Assembly: GCA_028023455.1 (NCBI GenBank)
Contig: JAQFVV010012545.1
Coordinates: 494,001-558,000 of the forward strand
DNA from: Epiperipatus broadwayi
Taxonomy: Eukaryota > Onychophora > Udeonychophora > Euonychophora > Peripatidae
Reading direction: 5' to 3'
DNA length: 64,000 bases
The position numbers and the translations under genes are program-made. Of the stretch, positions 37,901 to 52,900 are shown piece by piece. A model generated the notes under the pieces. It saw nothing but the letters and a program-made list of their open reading frames with translations, was not told the DNA's origin and made no database searches. Within the stretch, counting starts at the first letter, position 1. Every line of letters starts with the position of its first letter.

Positions 37901-40900
37901 ATGTCAGTGAAAGAATTAGATTTTTTGGGCCAACCAAAAAAAAGTTATAAAAAGAACTATCGGAACAGTGGCGCCATTGGGAAAAAAAATTAACAAATTT
38001 AAAATAGTAGAATTTTCTAATGCAGATAATGAATTTTTGGAGGTGAAAAACTCCCAAATTACAAATGCTAGCGTAACCAAAGTTGACAAATCAACAGATT
38101 ATATCCCCAAGAACAGTTCTGAGTCGAATAAAATTTTCCCCAAGATAAAACAAGAAAGAGACAACAAATCGTTCTCTACACCTACTAATACAAATTTTGA
38201 TTTTAATATTAAGTTCCAATTCACCTTTGATAACTCCAAAAAATAGTAAAGCCAGCAGGCTCAAAGTTTCCAAATAGAGAACAAATCTGAGGCTCTCCAC
38301 AAAGGAACAATCAAGTTATGTCAACAAATCTTCAATCATCGAGGCTCATCCATTGCCGACTGTTCTGTCAGACTACTTTGCCTTAAGTATCAACCAAAAA
38401 ACTATAACTCATCCTGTGGATGACTTGACGCACACTATCGAAATGCTCACCAGATATAACATCACTTATCTGAGTCATACATCATCTTCAACCGAGTGAA
38501 ACTACCTTCCCTCCCTTCACTTTTATCCTGGAGGATCTTCATTAATTCTCTAACAGACTTGATTAAAAGAGATTCAGTTTTTATGCTTGATGAGCTGGAC
38601 TCCATTACCAATGATTTAAAACGACTCCCCCAGGAAGCCCAGAATATATCCCTAATATCCTGACATTAGAAGCTAAATATGGATACCGGCAGAGGGCTAT
38701 TGCCGAGTATCTCTCGGTCAAAAGAGCTCGTCAATACATTCACCATCAACACTGCTGGACCAAGGGCTATCTCTGATGGCCCCTTAGGTAAAGCCTCAGA
38801 TAAATGAGCCCTTTGGTCTGGTAAAGCCTGAGATCGATCGAAGTCTCAATCAAGGTACAGGGCAATAGCTTTGCAGAATCCTCCATATTGGCCAGGATGC
38901 ATGAAGCCTACAGTAAGAAATTCCAACCAATGGGTACGACTAACTTGCATACGAAATATGCCTCTAAGCACACTACCCCTCACAAAATCTCTGAGGCCAG
39001 AATATTTCAAAAACTAAAGTCCTTGCCTGACCGAACACATCTTGGCCTACAAGGCATTCTCAAGTTGTTACTCATACACTTACAAGCTTTCCCTATAATC
39101 AAGGGAATGGTGAATCTTCTGGCTGATGACACTAGAGAGTTGGCTGGAATTTGTCCAGTCGCAATGGTCCCCCTTATCAAAAAATGGTAAGCACCTCAAT
39201 GATTTGGAAAATCTTCGCACAATCTCGATGATCCCTTTAATGGTCAAGATGATAGATGGCCTCATCAAAGAAGACATACAAGACAATATCATGGCACCTC
39301 AATGATTTGGAAAATCTCCGCACAATCTCAATGATCCCTTTAATGATCAAGATGATAGATGGCCTCATCAAAGAAGACATACAAGACAATATCATGTCAA
39401 CTATTGTTTTATCAATTTTCCAGGAAGGGGAGCTCGACTGCCTATGCCGTCAGCCGATTTCACCTTCTTATGGACCAAGTTCGCAGGAAAAGAAACCTCC
39501 GGCCAGTCGCTATTTCAACTCGACTTTGCAGAGGCCTCTGACTGTGTCAAGATCGATGTGTTACTCAGTGTTCGGAGGAACTCCATGTGCCTCTGGCATA
39601 TCTCCAAATGATAGAGAACCTCTTACAAAATCGTGAGATGTTTCCATCTTTGAATGGCAGAGTTGCTCCAGGATTTTGGCCCTGTATTTCCATCCCACAG
39701 AGCTCACCACTACGTGCAATTCTCTTTGCAGCCTACATCAACCAGCTGCTGTTAAGCATTGAAGCTACCTTTCCTGAGATAGCAATTCCTATGCTAAAAG
39801 AAAACATATGCCACATATCCTATATGGATGATGTGGTGGTGTTTCTCTCATCCCAGGAAGAGTTGGCGAGGCTCTAAGAACTTCTGGATCAATTCAACGG
39901 CAAATTCAGTCTCATAGTCAACAGAGGGAAATTGGCTATGTGGTCAATTCTGAATGGTAAACAGATCACCTGCAGGTTTGAAGCTCCTCCCCAAAAATTT
40001 CTGGGGTTCTATCTGGCATCCGCCCTTTCCAGTCCTTGGCAGCTCCCTGCTTAACAAAGTTGAAGGTTTATCCCAAAATATACCTTTCACTGTTGTGGTA
40101 AGGTCACCCTCTTAAATTTTGTAGTATTACCTAAAATCTTATACTACTTGGCTGTCTTCTCTCCGACATAAAACATTTTATAAAAAAAAATTGAATCACT
40201 GTACAGGAAGTTGGGGGGTAAGGTCCTTGTCATCAGCGTGAATTTGCTTCAAAAGCTAAAAATGCTAAATGGCCTCAGGCTTTACTTGCTTAAGGTCTTC
40301 AATATTCAAAGAACACATAATATTCTCTATAAAATCTGCAAAGACAACCATGAAATGGAATATTCTTCTCCAACGGTGAAGGTGGCCCCTACAGATCAGC
40401 CCCCTCCGAAACGGTGTAAACTTTGGATTGAACAATGTGACTTTGGTAATTGATAACACCAGTACATCCAGTACGCTATTCCAAAATAAACTGGCCTATT
40501 GGCAAGCTTTTCAACTGGTTTATGAGGGCAAAATGGGTAATAATTCTCCCTATTGGAAATATCGGGTCTTACATTTTGCTTGGCCCCAAGTTCCTCTGTT
40601 ATCAAAGGAGATATAACATTAACCCCATCTGACCCCTATGCTTGCATTGAAAAGAATCAACAAATTAGACTCTGCTAATATATCGCTAAAATATGCTTTC
40701 AAAAAAAAAGGACAGATCAGGCTCACCATGATGATAAACTTTTCAATCTGGTCCGTCAGATGCAAAGCCAATTTTAACAAGGGATCAGATTGCTCTGTTG
40801 ATGAACTATTCTATATGCATCCTTCACAAATTAAAGGAGGAACATATACGCACATGTCAGCCAGGGTTGGCAGATCAGACCTGGGGTCAGATAACTCTTT

Positions 40901-43900
40901 AATGACTCTTATGATGGTCCCAGCTGGTATAGTCCGAGAGTCTGCTCCAGAATTTAAATTCCTTATGATGCAGTTCAGGATTGGAATTGCCGGAATACTT
41001 AGCAATCAATCTTATGGACTCAGTAATTATGAAATATCTCTTTGATGTACGGTACCTTTCTTTGTTTATATCCAACACTCATGTTTTGTGTTCAGGTTAA
41101 TGGTAATTGAATGCTTTAATTGTACTAGACCTAAATACAGATGTAAATAAATTTAATTTTGAAAGGAATATAACTTCACTTAATCATTTAATTGTACTAG
41201 ACCTAAATACAGATGCAAATAAATTGAATTTTGAAATGAATTTTGAAAGGAATATAACTTAAACATACAAACACATAAAAAAATTTTAAATGTAAAATAT
41301 TAAATACTTAAGTAAATCTATTACTAACTATTTATTAACAACAAATGCAAATAATTAGAAAAAAATATGCATAAAGTTTTCAGCAAAGAAAAAAATTGAA
41401 TTGATCCACATTTGTAAATATACAATATTTATAAAGTAATTAACTATTTATCTTATTTTCCAGCAAACTGGTAAGTTTCCGCATACAGAATAGTCTTTTT
41501 TCTCTCATACGATACACGTCCAAAGCTATTTTCTCTCTCATTATCATTGTGATACCTTACTACAGATTTTGCAATAATTCATAAACTTAAGATATTTTAT
41601 GAGCCTCCTAAAACCCATTACACTACACTAATATTTTTAATTTCAGAATGATTCAGGTTGCCATAATTCAGACTTCTGTCATTTTCGGCTATTTTCCATA
41701 TAGATGGTACAGGTTTATTTACAGAAATTTTTTCTCGACCAAGCATTGTTTTTTATGATACACTTGTTAGTTTTCTTTTAAAGAGGAAAACTATTTCACA
41801 GGCAATACATTGGCAAATGGCATGTTATCTAGACTTACAAGGCTTTGATCATGAGTTTCACAGTAATATGGAGGCAACAGCAAACACGTGTTATATAGAC
41901 CAGCAAGGCTTCATCATGATTTTCAGAATAATATGACGGCAATAGTCAGGCAGCCACTTAGAACATTTTAGCACATGCAAGGAGGCACTATAGCACCACA
42001 AAGAATTGATATCCAGCCTAGATAAATTATTTGTAGCACAAAACAAAAATACTTTTATACAGCCACATTATGTATGCTCCATATTAAAATGCTTATAAGT
42101 TTTTTCAACAACCAGCGCAGAATTCTAATTTTGATAATCTCTTTTCTCCTTTCTCAGGTGCTCAATTCCCTGACTCACTATTACATGACATTACCTTAAT
42201 TCTTCCTCTCTCTATAAATTTAGACTCTGTGACATCTCCATAATTAATTAACCTTATATACCAAAATTAGAACTATTGCATTTACTGAGTCTACCTTAGA
42301 AATCAAAACTGAAATTGTTATACCTGAGTAACATAATAATCCCTTCTAATCAATGTCTGGATTATTTTAAATAAGACCTTAATTACACCTTTAAAAAAAA
42401 ATTTCTTAAAGACTTTTTTTTTCTTTGTTTTTAATAACTAATCAGTTCTCATCTCTTTTTTAACCATCATACAAACGGAATTTGCTAACACATCCAAATA
42501 AGCTAAAATATATATAGTATTTAAAATATAAAAAATTCAAAAGACATAATATGAATCAATATAGCTTTTCTTTGTTTCATGTCTCATTAATGAAATATGT
42601 CTCTTTAAACAGACCTTTTCATTCTCTTTAAAATTATACAAGATTTGTCTTCGTAACTCTTACCATTTATCTAGATTTCAATCCAGATTTATTATGAAAA
42701 TGAGTCCAAAAAATCAATATTTTCAAAATATAATTTGCTCTTTTACATATTATATAAAATGTATATATTACTTAAAATGAAACATTAAACTACTAAGAAT
42801 AATTTGCCATGACCTTTAGATAATTACACAAGCATTCCAAACTGAACTATACACCTTTTTATTTTCTATATAATTAAACATACTTTGTATCTCATCTCTA
42901 TTACAATATAATCAATCAGAAAAGCATCTGCCAATCAATATATATACAGTTTATTTTATATCTTGCTGTAGTTGCTTATAATTTCAAAATCTTTGTATCT
43001 AAAGTTAGACATATGTCATACATTACTCATAATAATGATGATTTCAGTCAACTCATCATAAGTGAAACTGAGATCTAACATAAATATTCACTTGTTCAAT
43101 ATCTCTTGCTATCTATAATACGCTCAAAATTCTTTACCAGGATTACAATACAAAGTCATCAATATCTTTCCTATCCTTATTTAGTGCCAAATTTCTAAAG
43201 ACATATCCTTAGATCTAAACATATTTTCACTGCAACTCAGTCTCATCTTATTCTAGTGAATCTTTTAATTTCCAATCTTGTAGGAGTGAAACCATTGGTA
43301 GTGTTTTAGAGTTTATTTTCTTGGTTAGTTTGAATTTACGATAAGTTTTGATTATTTATTAACTAGTTTAGCTTTATGCTTTTAATGTTTAATATTAGAA
43401 ATGTATACGGCAAATAAAGAAGATAAGCAGATTAACTTTGTCACTGAATATTGAGGTCAAATGTTCATTGTTTCTGAATAATAGTCATGAACAGAAATAA
43501 TAAACTATTGTCATGTGCTACTTCCAAGTATGGCTTAAAAAAATATATTTGTAATGAAAATACAAGTCTAAAATTAAACAGTTGCCCTTTGATAAATTTC
43601 TTCTTACATTAAAGGGCTAGAGTTAATATTAAATGACCTATAAAGCTGAATTATGAGCAGTTACAATTACAATTTCAGAGAAATCCTACAATGCTCATGC
43701 TATGATTATACATACAATAAATGATTTTTAGAATCATTTGAAAATATAATAGCAATAAAAAAATTAAGATAAAATTTTTTACTATTAATGTAAATTATTG
43801 CTGAAAGTAAGTAAATAATCTTTTCTTTACAAAAAATGTTAGATGCTATAACAAATTTACTATGACAGTAGATACCAAAGGGAAGTTGACTAAGTTTCCT

Positions 43901-46900
43901 TAGCTATAAGTAAACAAATTCATTATATTCACGACAGTAAATTATAAAAATAGAGAAACCATCTTTTCTTTGTTTATGGAGATATCACCAACGATGTTGA
44001 AATTTAGAAATGGAAATGATATTTAAGACAATTTAAATATAACAATATTAATTACGAAGTAATAAATAATTAAGTAATAATAAAGAGTGTTTTATTTAAA
44101 CCAATCTTTACATTGATAATTCATTACAGGACAAATTAATAAATAAATATTAAATTTGCACAATATATATTATAAACTGAACTGACGATAATTAAACTCC
44201 CTCTAGCTATGTAAAAATAACTTACATGTTTGCAAATGATGTAGAAATTTGGGAATGGAACTGATATTTAGGTAAGATCTAAATATAGCAATATTAATTA
44301 TGAAATAATAATCAACTCCAGTTTGGTTTATAATATACATCAATATTATGTGAATGTAATATTTATTCATTAATTTGACTTGTAATGAATTATCAATGTA
44401 AAAGTTACTTAAAATGAAACATTACCTTTATCCTTTACTTAGTTGATTATCGTTTCATAATTAATATTTTCATATTTTACATATGGCCTAAATATTAGTT
44501 TTATTACTAAATTACAACATAATTTGACATAATTTGAAAACAATGTTTAACACCAATGGAAAGCAATGAATAAATAGCCACTCCAGACTTTTATATAGAT
44601 GATTGATATAAAAGTAGTTAATTTTTTTATTTTCACAGCTTGAAGGAGCTTAGTCAATCCCAATTTAATAATGCTATATAAATTTAATGTTTTTCTAAAA
44701 GAATAGAAATATAATAAATAGTATACAAAGTTGACTATGGTCCTTAAATAATGAATTTGCCACCTTTTATTAGTTCAGTGCAAGTGATTAATCTTTGTGA
44801 TTAACATTCTCTGAATAGTTAATTGACTGTTATCTGTGTAACATATGTGTAAATATACATCATCTATTTAAAGTACTGTCATCATATAAGAGAATGACAA
44901 TGCTGGATTGAATAAGATTGTATATCATTTCTCAGGTTCTTTAAGTGCATCAAAAAAAGGTTTAGTGATGTATCTTCTTTGCAGCTTTAATCCACTAATC
45001 ATTTTAAGCCTTCTTGTCAGTCAATGAAATTTTGCCTTCAAATCTCTATTTATTATGAAGTTTCACTATCAATTTTTATTATTGCCAAGCAGAAAAGGTC
45101 ACACTTTATTTTAATCAAATTACTAATATCATTTTCAAAAATTCATTCCCAATTTTTCTTTTCAGTGAATCCAAGAATAGATTTATTGTATCCATAATAT
45201 TCTTTAAGGAATTCCAGACATCAGCAATACTGGAGAACCAAATTACCAATTTTAATGTGTAAAAGCTATTGAAATTTAATATGTATAGTACAAACTTCTA
45301 TAGAATGAACATCATTTCTCTTGTGAATGCGTTTGGAATAAAGTCTACTTATTATTGCATCTATCATTTTAATCTATGATACCTTCAACAATCTGGGCTT
45401 GTAAAATAAATGTGTAATATGAATATTTTGCATTCTGACTCCTAATTACAATCTAATCGATTCTATAGTATTAATTTGAATATGGATGCATCCATGTTCC
45501 TTTAAAGCAATTTTTCTACCAAAATATTTGTAATAAATCCATGGGTTGTGCTAAAATTCGATATTAACATGTCAATTGAATTTACAGCATCAATACCATT
45601 ATTTCCAACAACTTTTGGTCAAAGTCTATTATTGATAACATGTGCATTGTTGTTTCCAAAAACAAAAATTTATGCAGCATAAAATAGTTTCTTTCTCTGA
45701 ATTGTCTTAAGCTAAGGTTGGAGCATAGACATTAATAAAATGAGCACAATACAATTGAATAAAACAAGTTTTAACACCAGGAATTGAAAGAATAGTAGAT
45801 ATTAAATTAGGCTTTACAGCAAACCCAACACCATGCTTTCTCCTTTTACTGAATAATCTGCCCTTCAAAAAAAAACTTTTAACTATTCAACTGCTCTATG
45901 AAACTTGTTTCTTCTACAAGATATTTCACTAATGGAGATCATCATCATCATCATCAACCATTATCAATCCACTGCAGGATGAAGGTCTCTCCAAGTTTGA
46001 TCCATCTTCTCCGATCTTTAGCTTCTCTTCTCCACAACACCCCTGCACATTTTCTTATTTCATCCATCCATCTCACATGTGGTCTCTTTCTGGGTCTTTT
46101 ACAATCTCTTGAAATCCAGTTTAAAATTTCAATTGTCCATCTATTATCATCTCTTCTAGCAATATGTCCAGCCCAACTCCATTTCAATCTTTTAATTTTT
46201 TCAATAAGGTCAGTAACACCTGTTTGTTGTCTTACCCATACATTGCGTTTTCGATCTCTTCTTGTTACTCCCAACATACATCTCTCCATACTCCTTTGAG
46301 TGGTCTGAAGTCTCTGTATTGCTCTTCTATTAAGTGTCCAAGTCTCAGATCCATAAGTAAGAACTGGTAAAACACATTTGTTAAAAACCATCCTTTTCAA
46401 ACACATAGGCATATTTCCTTTTAGTATCAAGTTATTTCTACCAAAAGCACTCCAACCAAGTTTAATTCTATGATTAATTTCCTCCATTATGTTTCCATCT
46501 GTATTAATAATCTGACCAAGGTATTTGTAACTGTTAACTTCTTCTAATTCTTCATAATCAATCTTTATTTTCATATTTTGAGCAAATCGATTAAACATTA
46601 CTTTAGTCTTTTTAACATTTATCTTTAGTCCTACTTTTTTACTTTCATCTGCTAACTCCTGCAACATTTCCTGCAGCTCTGAAGCATTATTTGCAAAAAC
46701 AACTACATCATCTGCGAAATCTAAATGACTTAAATACTCTCCATTTACTTTCACTCCTTTAGTTTCCCATTTTAATCCACAAAATACTTCTTGCAGCACT
46801 GCTGTAAAGAGTTTTGGAGATATGGAGTCACCTTGTCTTACACCTTTCTCAATGTTGATTTTTCCAGTATCATTATGTAATCTAATTGTTGCTGTTGCAT

Positions 46901-49900
46901 TTTTATAAATATTCTTTAAAATATGACAATATCCTGGATCTATACCTTGATGATCCAATGCTTTAATCACTGAAGAAATGTGTATAGAATCGAATGCCTT
47001 TTCATAATCTACAAATCCAAAACATAATGACAACTCATATTCGTTTGTCCTTTCTATGACTTCTCTCAATACCTGGATATGATCTATTGTACTAAAACCA
47101 CTTTTAAATCCAGCTTGTTCTCTTGGTTGGTGGAAATCCAAAGTTCTCTGTAGACGAGTTGTAATTATCTTGGTAAAAATTTTATATAAAACTGATAAAA
47201 GGCTGATAGGTCTGTAATTTCTAATATCTTCTTTATCACCTTTTTTAAATATTAATATTATTACTGCATTCTTCCAATCTTCCGGTACATCTTTATCATT
47301 TAGACATTTGGTATATAACTTTGCTAAAATTGTTTCTATTTCTTCACCTGCTTCTTTTAATATATCAATTATAATTCCATCATTTCCTGGAGCCTTTCCG
47401 TTCTTCATACACTTAATTGCATGTCTCACTTCTTCATTTAAAATTCTGGGCAATTCGGAAGATGTAATAGATATAGGAGGTACTTGTTCTTTATTACTAT
47501 ATAATTCTTGATAAAAATCTTCTACCAATTTCATGATGTCATCTCTCTTTTTAGTAATAATTCCATCTTTTTTTCTTATTGCAGATATAAATTTCCTACC
47601 AATACCAAAATGTTGTTTAACATTTTTGAGACTTTTATTTTCTTCTACAGCTTTCCTTGCTATTTCACAGTTATACTTTCTTATATCATTTTCAACTCTT
47701 TTCCGTACCATTTTACAAAATTCGAGATATTCAATTCTTTTTAATACATCATTTTTGTATATCTTCATATTCCTTCTTTTCTTCATAAATTCTCTAGTCT
47801 CAGTAGAAATTTTATTAGTCAATTGCTGCTTTTTTCTACCAGCTATGTTTGTTGCAGTTTTTAAAAGTGTATCAGTTATTTTCATATTAATTTCATTCAA
47901 ATCTGAATCATGTTCAAAATCTCCTAACACTTGAAACCTATTTGTAAGTTCTAATTTAAATTCATTAGAATGTTTCTGAAGATTAGGAATATCAACTGTA
48001 AATATTGTTTTTCTTAATAATTTTTGTCTCTCTAGTTTTACATTAACACGTAACTTACACCTTACTAATCGATGATCACTTCCTGTGTTAAATTTATTAA
48101 GAACATTACAATCTTGAAATATGTATTTTCTGTTAGTCAAAATATAATCCAATTCTGCTGTACCTTCATTTGGATGCTTCCATGTCCATTTCCTTTTAAC
48201 ATTTTTCTCAAAAAATGAATTCATAATATAAAGTTTTTCTTTTTCTGCAAACTCCACAAGTCTATGTCCTCTCTCATTTCTATTACCATAACCAAAATTA
48301 CCTACAGCAATTTCATCTTTCAATTGTATACCAATTCTAGCATTAAAGTCTCCCCATAACAATTTTAAAATGTTGTTTACTCTGATCAAAAGCCTTTTGT
48401 ACATCCATATAAAAATCTTCTACTACTTCATCACTATGAGAACTTGTTGGGCATAAACCTGAATTATCTGCATTTGGTATCTGCTATTAAGTTGTATAAC
48501 TAATCTTGCCACTATGTCCGATACACCATCAATCTCCACAATATTGTTCTTCCACTTTTTATTTATAATGAATCCTACTCCACTTGTATTTCCAATATGT
48601 GTGCCTTTATAATAGAGTATATGTCCACTTTTTAAATCAATTGTTTCTTCTCCTTTTCTTCTAACTTCACAAAGTCCAATAATGTCCCATTTAATATAAG
48701 ACAGTTCTTCTTCTAATTCTTGCAATCTTCCTTCACTTGAAAGTGATCTGCAGTTGTAAGTACCTAAATAAAAAGTCGTCATCAAATGGCAGCCTGGGTC
48801 CGCAATCAGGGGATTCTTAGCACCCTCCTCCTTCGGCCACCAACCGCTGCCTTGGTTGGTGACTTTACAGCCTCCTGGGAATAAGGGCCATGCTTTATTT
48901 TTGTCTGTCATAATTGTATATATGTATGGGAAAAATATTTATCATTTACACAAACATTCATTCTGCCTTATCAGGCACTGAGAAGAAAGACCATGGTGTT
49001 TCTTGATCTTAAACTCAGAGGTAAAAAGCCAATAAACTCACCACGCTGGCTAATGCGTGTTGGTGAGCAGCCCACCCATGTTCGTATACTATATGAATAA
49101 TCACATAGTAATAACAGCTGCAACGACAAGAACGTATGGAGTGGACATTAGGAATTTGCCCTGCTCGGTTCCTTTAAGGCCTCCAAGAGGAATCAAAGGG
49201 TCTCCTTTCAGTTAATAGCAAACTCCTTTCTGCAGCCCTAATGGAGATATAATGACTTAAATCTTGAAAACACCTTAGCCATAAGAGCAGTCTTCTGCTC
49301 TGTGTAAAAGAGTTTTATATTAAATAAAATTTTCATATTTCATATAATTAAGCAAAAAGCAGATTTATAATATTTAGCTTTAGTACTACCACAGCCTCCT
49401 GTTTGACCACTACTACTGATTTTATTATTATTTCTATCAGTATAGTTGTTAGCTCCTAGGCATGACAACATAAACTTTGTTGGCCCAGCTAGAACCCTTC
49501 CACTTTCATGGAAGGCAGAGAACTCCCTAAATAGTTTCTCCCTAAATAGAGTTTCATAAACATATAATGTTTGCCAGCTAGAACTCCTGTCTCAAATCCT
49601 GTTCCAAACAGATTCAGATAGCACTGCCTCAAGCAAAGTTCACATCTAAGGACTGTCAGCCTACTAAGCCTGTCCCTAACATTGCTTTCTTAATTCTTGA
49701 AGGTTTGAACTAAAATTAAGAAATTGAAAAAAAAAACCTGAAGTCAAAAATGCTGTGCATGTACATAAAGGCTGAAAAAATGATGCACAAACATACAATC
49801 CAATTGTCACAATCAGTATAGGAAGATGGCCAATAACATGAGAAGCTCATGACAACTGGGATTTGCATTTATTTAAGTAACTGAAAAGGAAATGAGGAAA

Positions 49901-52900
49901 ACAAATGATTACTTGTATCAAAACTAGTATCTAGTCTTTGATGAATCATAATCTATGAAGCAACAGAAGATACTTTTGGTCCGGCATTGTCTACTTGTAA
50001 AGATGAAATTAGAATAGCTAATGTATATGCAATTAAAAGGAGAAAAACACTTGTCATGTTATGGATAGTTAGTATTCTGTATGTCCCTTATTCTTAGAAC
50101 TTTTTTTTATGTTTATAAGCTTATCTTTACACAATGGTAAAAACTCAAGAGTGAAATTAAATGACTTTAGCATTATTAATTTTTGACCAATAATCAAGTA
50201 TTACAAAGATGGAGGTAGAATCTCTTGAATCCTTCTGTGTTTCAATGTTTTTTGTAATATCTCATAATGACAATTTGTATTATAGTTCAACATATTATTT
50301 TATTATTAAAACCTTTACTCTATAATACGAATTAATAAATTGCATTTGATTTATTAGATACATATGTTTACAAACAAAAAATATTCTAAAAAATCATATT
50401 TGAAGTTTTCAAATATAAAAAAAATAATAATAATAATGTGAAATACATGATAATTATGACATTTTTTTCTTAATGGATGATTATAGCAAAATTGGTAAAA
50501 ATATATATATTAATGAAATTTTTGTTCATTGAACTTCATTACTAAACTGAATGAATTATTGTTAAGTCATCATGAAGCTATAAAATTCTATTCTAAAAAC
50601 TAATACTACATTTTGTAATTATTAAAATATCCCAAAAGTTCCATATTGTGATGTTTGGCAAAGCATTAGTGATCGTTTCTTTTTTTAATAATACTACTAA
50701 TTTCTTAACTTGTATTTAAAAAAATTAATCAGACTAAAAAAATCTAAATGTAATCATATAAATATTTCTTTTTAAATAATCACTTTTCATATATTTTGTA
50801 AAAAATAATTAAATATTTAATAAATCAATATTAACTTCAGTTCCAGTCTCTAACATTAAATGGACACATAACCAGTATAATAAAACTGTAGATAATTGCA
50901 AAAAAAAAAAAAAAAAGGTTAAAAAAAAGCAGTGTTATCAAATATTCTGACATCACATAGTTATGAATCATAGAATTAATAATATTTTAATACTAAAATA
51001 GAAGTTAATGAATGTAAACATGAAAATAGCTCGACACATTCTATTCTTTATCTTTGTCAATACAGAGCTAATTATACATGGTATAAGGAATCATGGCTTT
51101 CTCTTCTTATTACATATATATTAGCTATGCTAACTTTATATTTACAAAATGTATACACATATAAATACAGACAACAAAAAAATATCATTATTTCAAATTT
51201 CCTTAATTATTTTAAGATTTAATTATAAACAATTTAATTTATTTACCTGCATTATTCTTGTAATGGATAACAAAAGCATTCCACAAAGAAAACCATTATA
51301 CTGAAAATGAATATCTGTAAGGCATATTAAGGAATCTTCAATGCCACATCACATTATTACATTTTCTAGAATCAATTAAAAAAAAATATGTAAATAGTAT
51401 TTGAGGGAATAAAACTCTTTAATTTAAATTTAAACTGACTTACGAATAAAACCTCCATAGAATAATTTCCTGTGGAATAGCACTCCACAGTAAGCATGCA
51501 ATTTAATATCATTTTATTACATTAATTTCTTAAACACATTCTTTTTATTGATATCACTGTAAAATACATTTTTTATTATTACCTGCAACATTTTAAAATT
51601 AATTATTATTTTTGAAAATGTATTCATACAAATATATCATAAAAAATACTTATGTGAACAATAAATATAAAAATTAAAAATATCTTTATTTCAACAGAAT
51701 ATGAAAAAGAAGTTACGCTGCTGGAAGATTTATCAATATGTTCTTCAGTTTTCTTATGATACTGAATCTGTTATTGTAAAATGACATTTTCATTGCATAA
51801 AGAGTAACAAATTTCTTAAAAACAATGTTTTATAGAGATTTAAAGCATCACTATCCTGGAAGAGGCTGAAATATTTACTATATGAAATTATGATAAAACA
51901 CTCAAAAGAGATAGAAATATAAACTTTATTTTCATTAAAAAATATGGGTAATGATATTTGGAGAATTGCTTAAAGTCTTTCAGAAAAATGAAATTCCAAA
52001 AAAATTTAAAACACAGCAATTCTAAAGTATCAGTTTATAGGATAAAGAGAAAGCATGTTATACACACTGTATTCAGTTGCTTACTAGAAAAAAATAAATA
52101 ATTAAAGTTGGGAACATGTTTCTCAGATTTGAGAATAAAAAATTATTTTATTAATGGGGGAAAATAATATTCAAATTTTCTTAGATCAACTTTTTTAAAG
52201 AGTCATTATGTAACTCAATATTGTTAAATACCTATATAATAATATGAAAATTCTCAAACATTAATTATATTTTAAGTTTTTTTAAAAAAAAAAAAAAATA
52301 AGAGAGGGAAGAACAAAATAAGATTTTAATAACTTTGTAAATTTTATTTTTCATTAATCAGAGTTGTTTTTTTTTTAATTTCTCATTAATGAAAAACAAA
52401 AATCAAATCAGTGCAATTAACTGATTATCTTGTTGTTATTGTTTTTTGAAAGATTTGGTTTTTAATTAGAAAGGAATATCAAGAATATCAATATCTATGA
52501 TTAAGAAAGAAATTGGCTGAACAATTGTATTTATAAAATTTTATGTAATTGGTTATCATAAAAATTATGTAAGAAAGAGATTGTAATTCACTTGTGGGCA
52601 AGATTGTTCTAGGAAAAAAATATATGTGGGGGTATGAATTAGTGATGATACCCAAGTGTCTGGGGAGAGGTATTGCAAACTTAACTAGCAGAAGCTTTTT
52701 ATCAAGCATTTAGCACTAACAATGGTGTGTACCATAAAAACCATGTGCTAGACTCAGCTAAAAGCTAGGCATCACCTTCTTCCATGTAACTTACTTTCAC
52801 TGAAATAAAGAAATGTAGAGAAGTTACCCCCCCACTCCCTAAAGTAGTCTGCAACCTTGTCTTCAGCCAAGAGCAATGAGTCTCTGTCTACCTCTGTTTC

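Larger units (their letters stand above)
37260..41265 (+). mobile_element. Decayed non-LTR retrotransposon with YMDD reverse transcriptase
   Basis: A plus-strand element in the large ALG8 intron, antisense to the gene. In order it has a lysine-rich ORF1-like region (37417-38246), RT blocks (38.9-39.9 kb), a thumb/C-terminal region (40.2-41.05 kb) and a 3' end with AATAAA-like signals (41.1-41.26 kb). The 5' limit is approximate. Numerous frameshifts and stops make it non-functional. The YMDD catalytic box and the [17 protein letters not shown] thumb-like motif indicate a non-LTR RT; the clade (L1-like or a site-specific type such as Dong/R4) is not decided. I found no target duplication. Confidence 0.75.
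45940..49237 (-). mobile_element. Full-length RTE-type non-LTR retrotransposon
   Basis: 3,298 bp on the minus strand between 11-bp duplications. It has a 5' leader of about 330 bases, one long ORF (two frameshifts) and a very short 3' end closing with a GAT-repeat tail, the usual RTE/BovB layout. It sits in the 16-kb ALG8 intron in the same orientation as the gene and inside an older LINE. Among the RTE copies in the window it is the best preserved, hence probably the youngest. Confidence 0.93.

Noticed and set aside
45898-46370. Plus-strand open frames within the RTE copy (also near 2808-3323, 47308-47934 and 60196-60688)
   Set aside because: They are antisense shadows of the RTE ORF on the minus strand; the same shadows recur at each copy.
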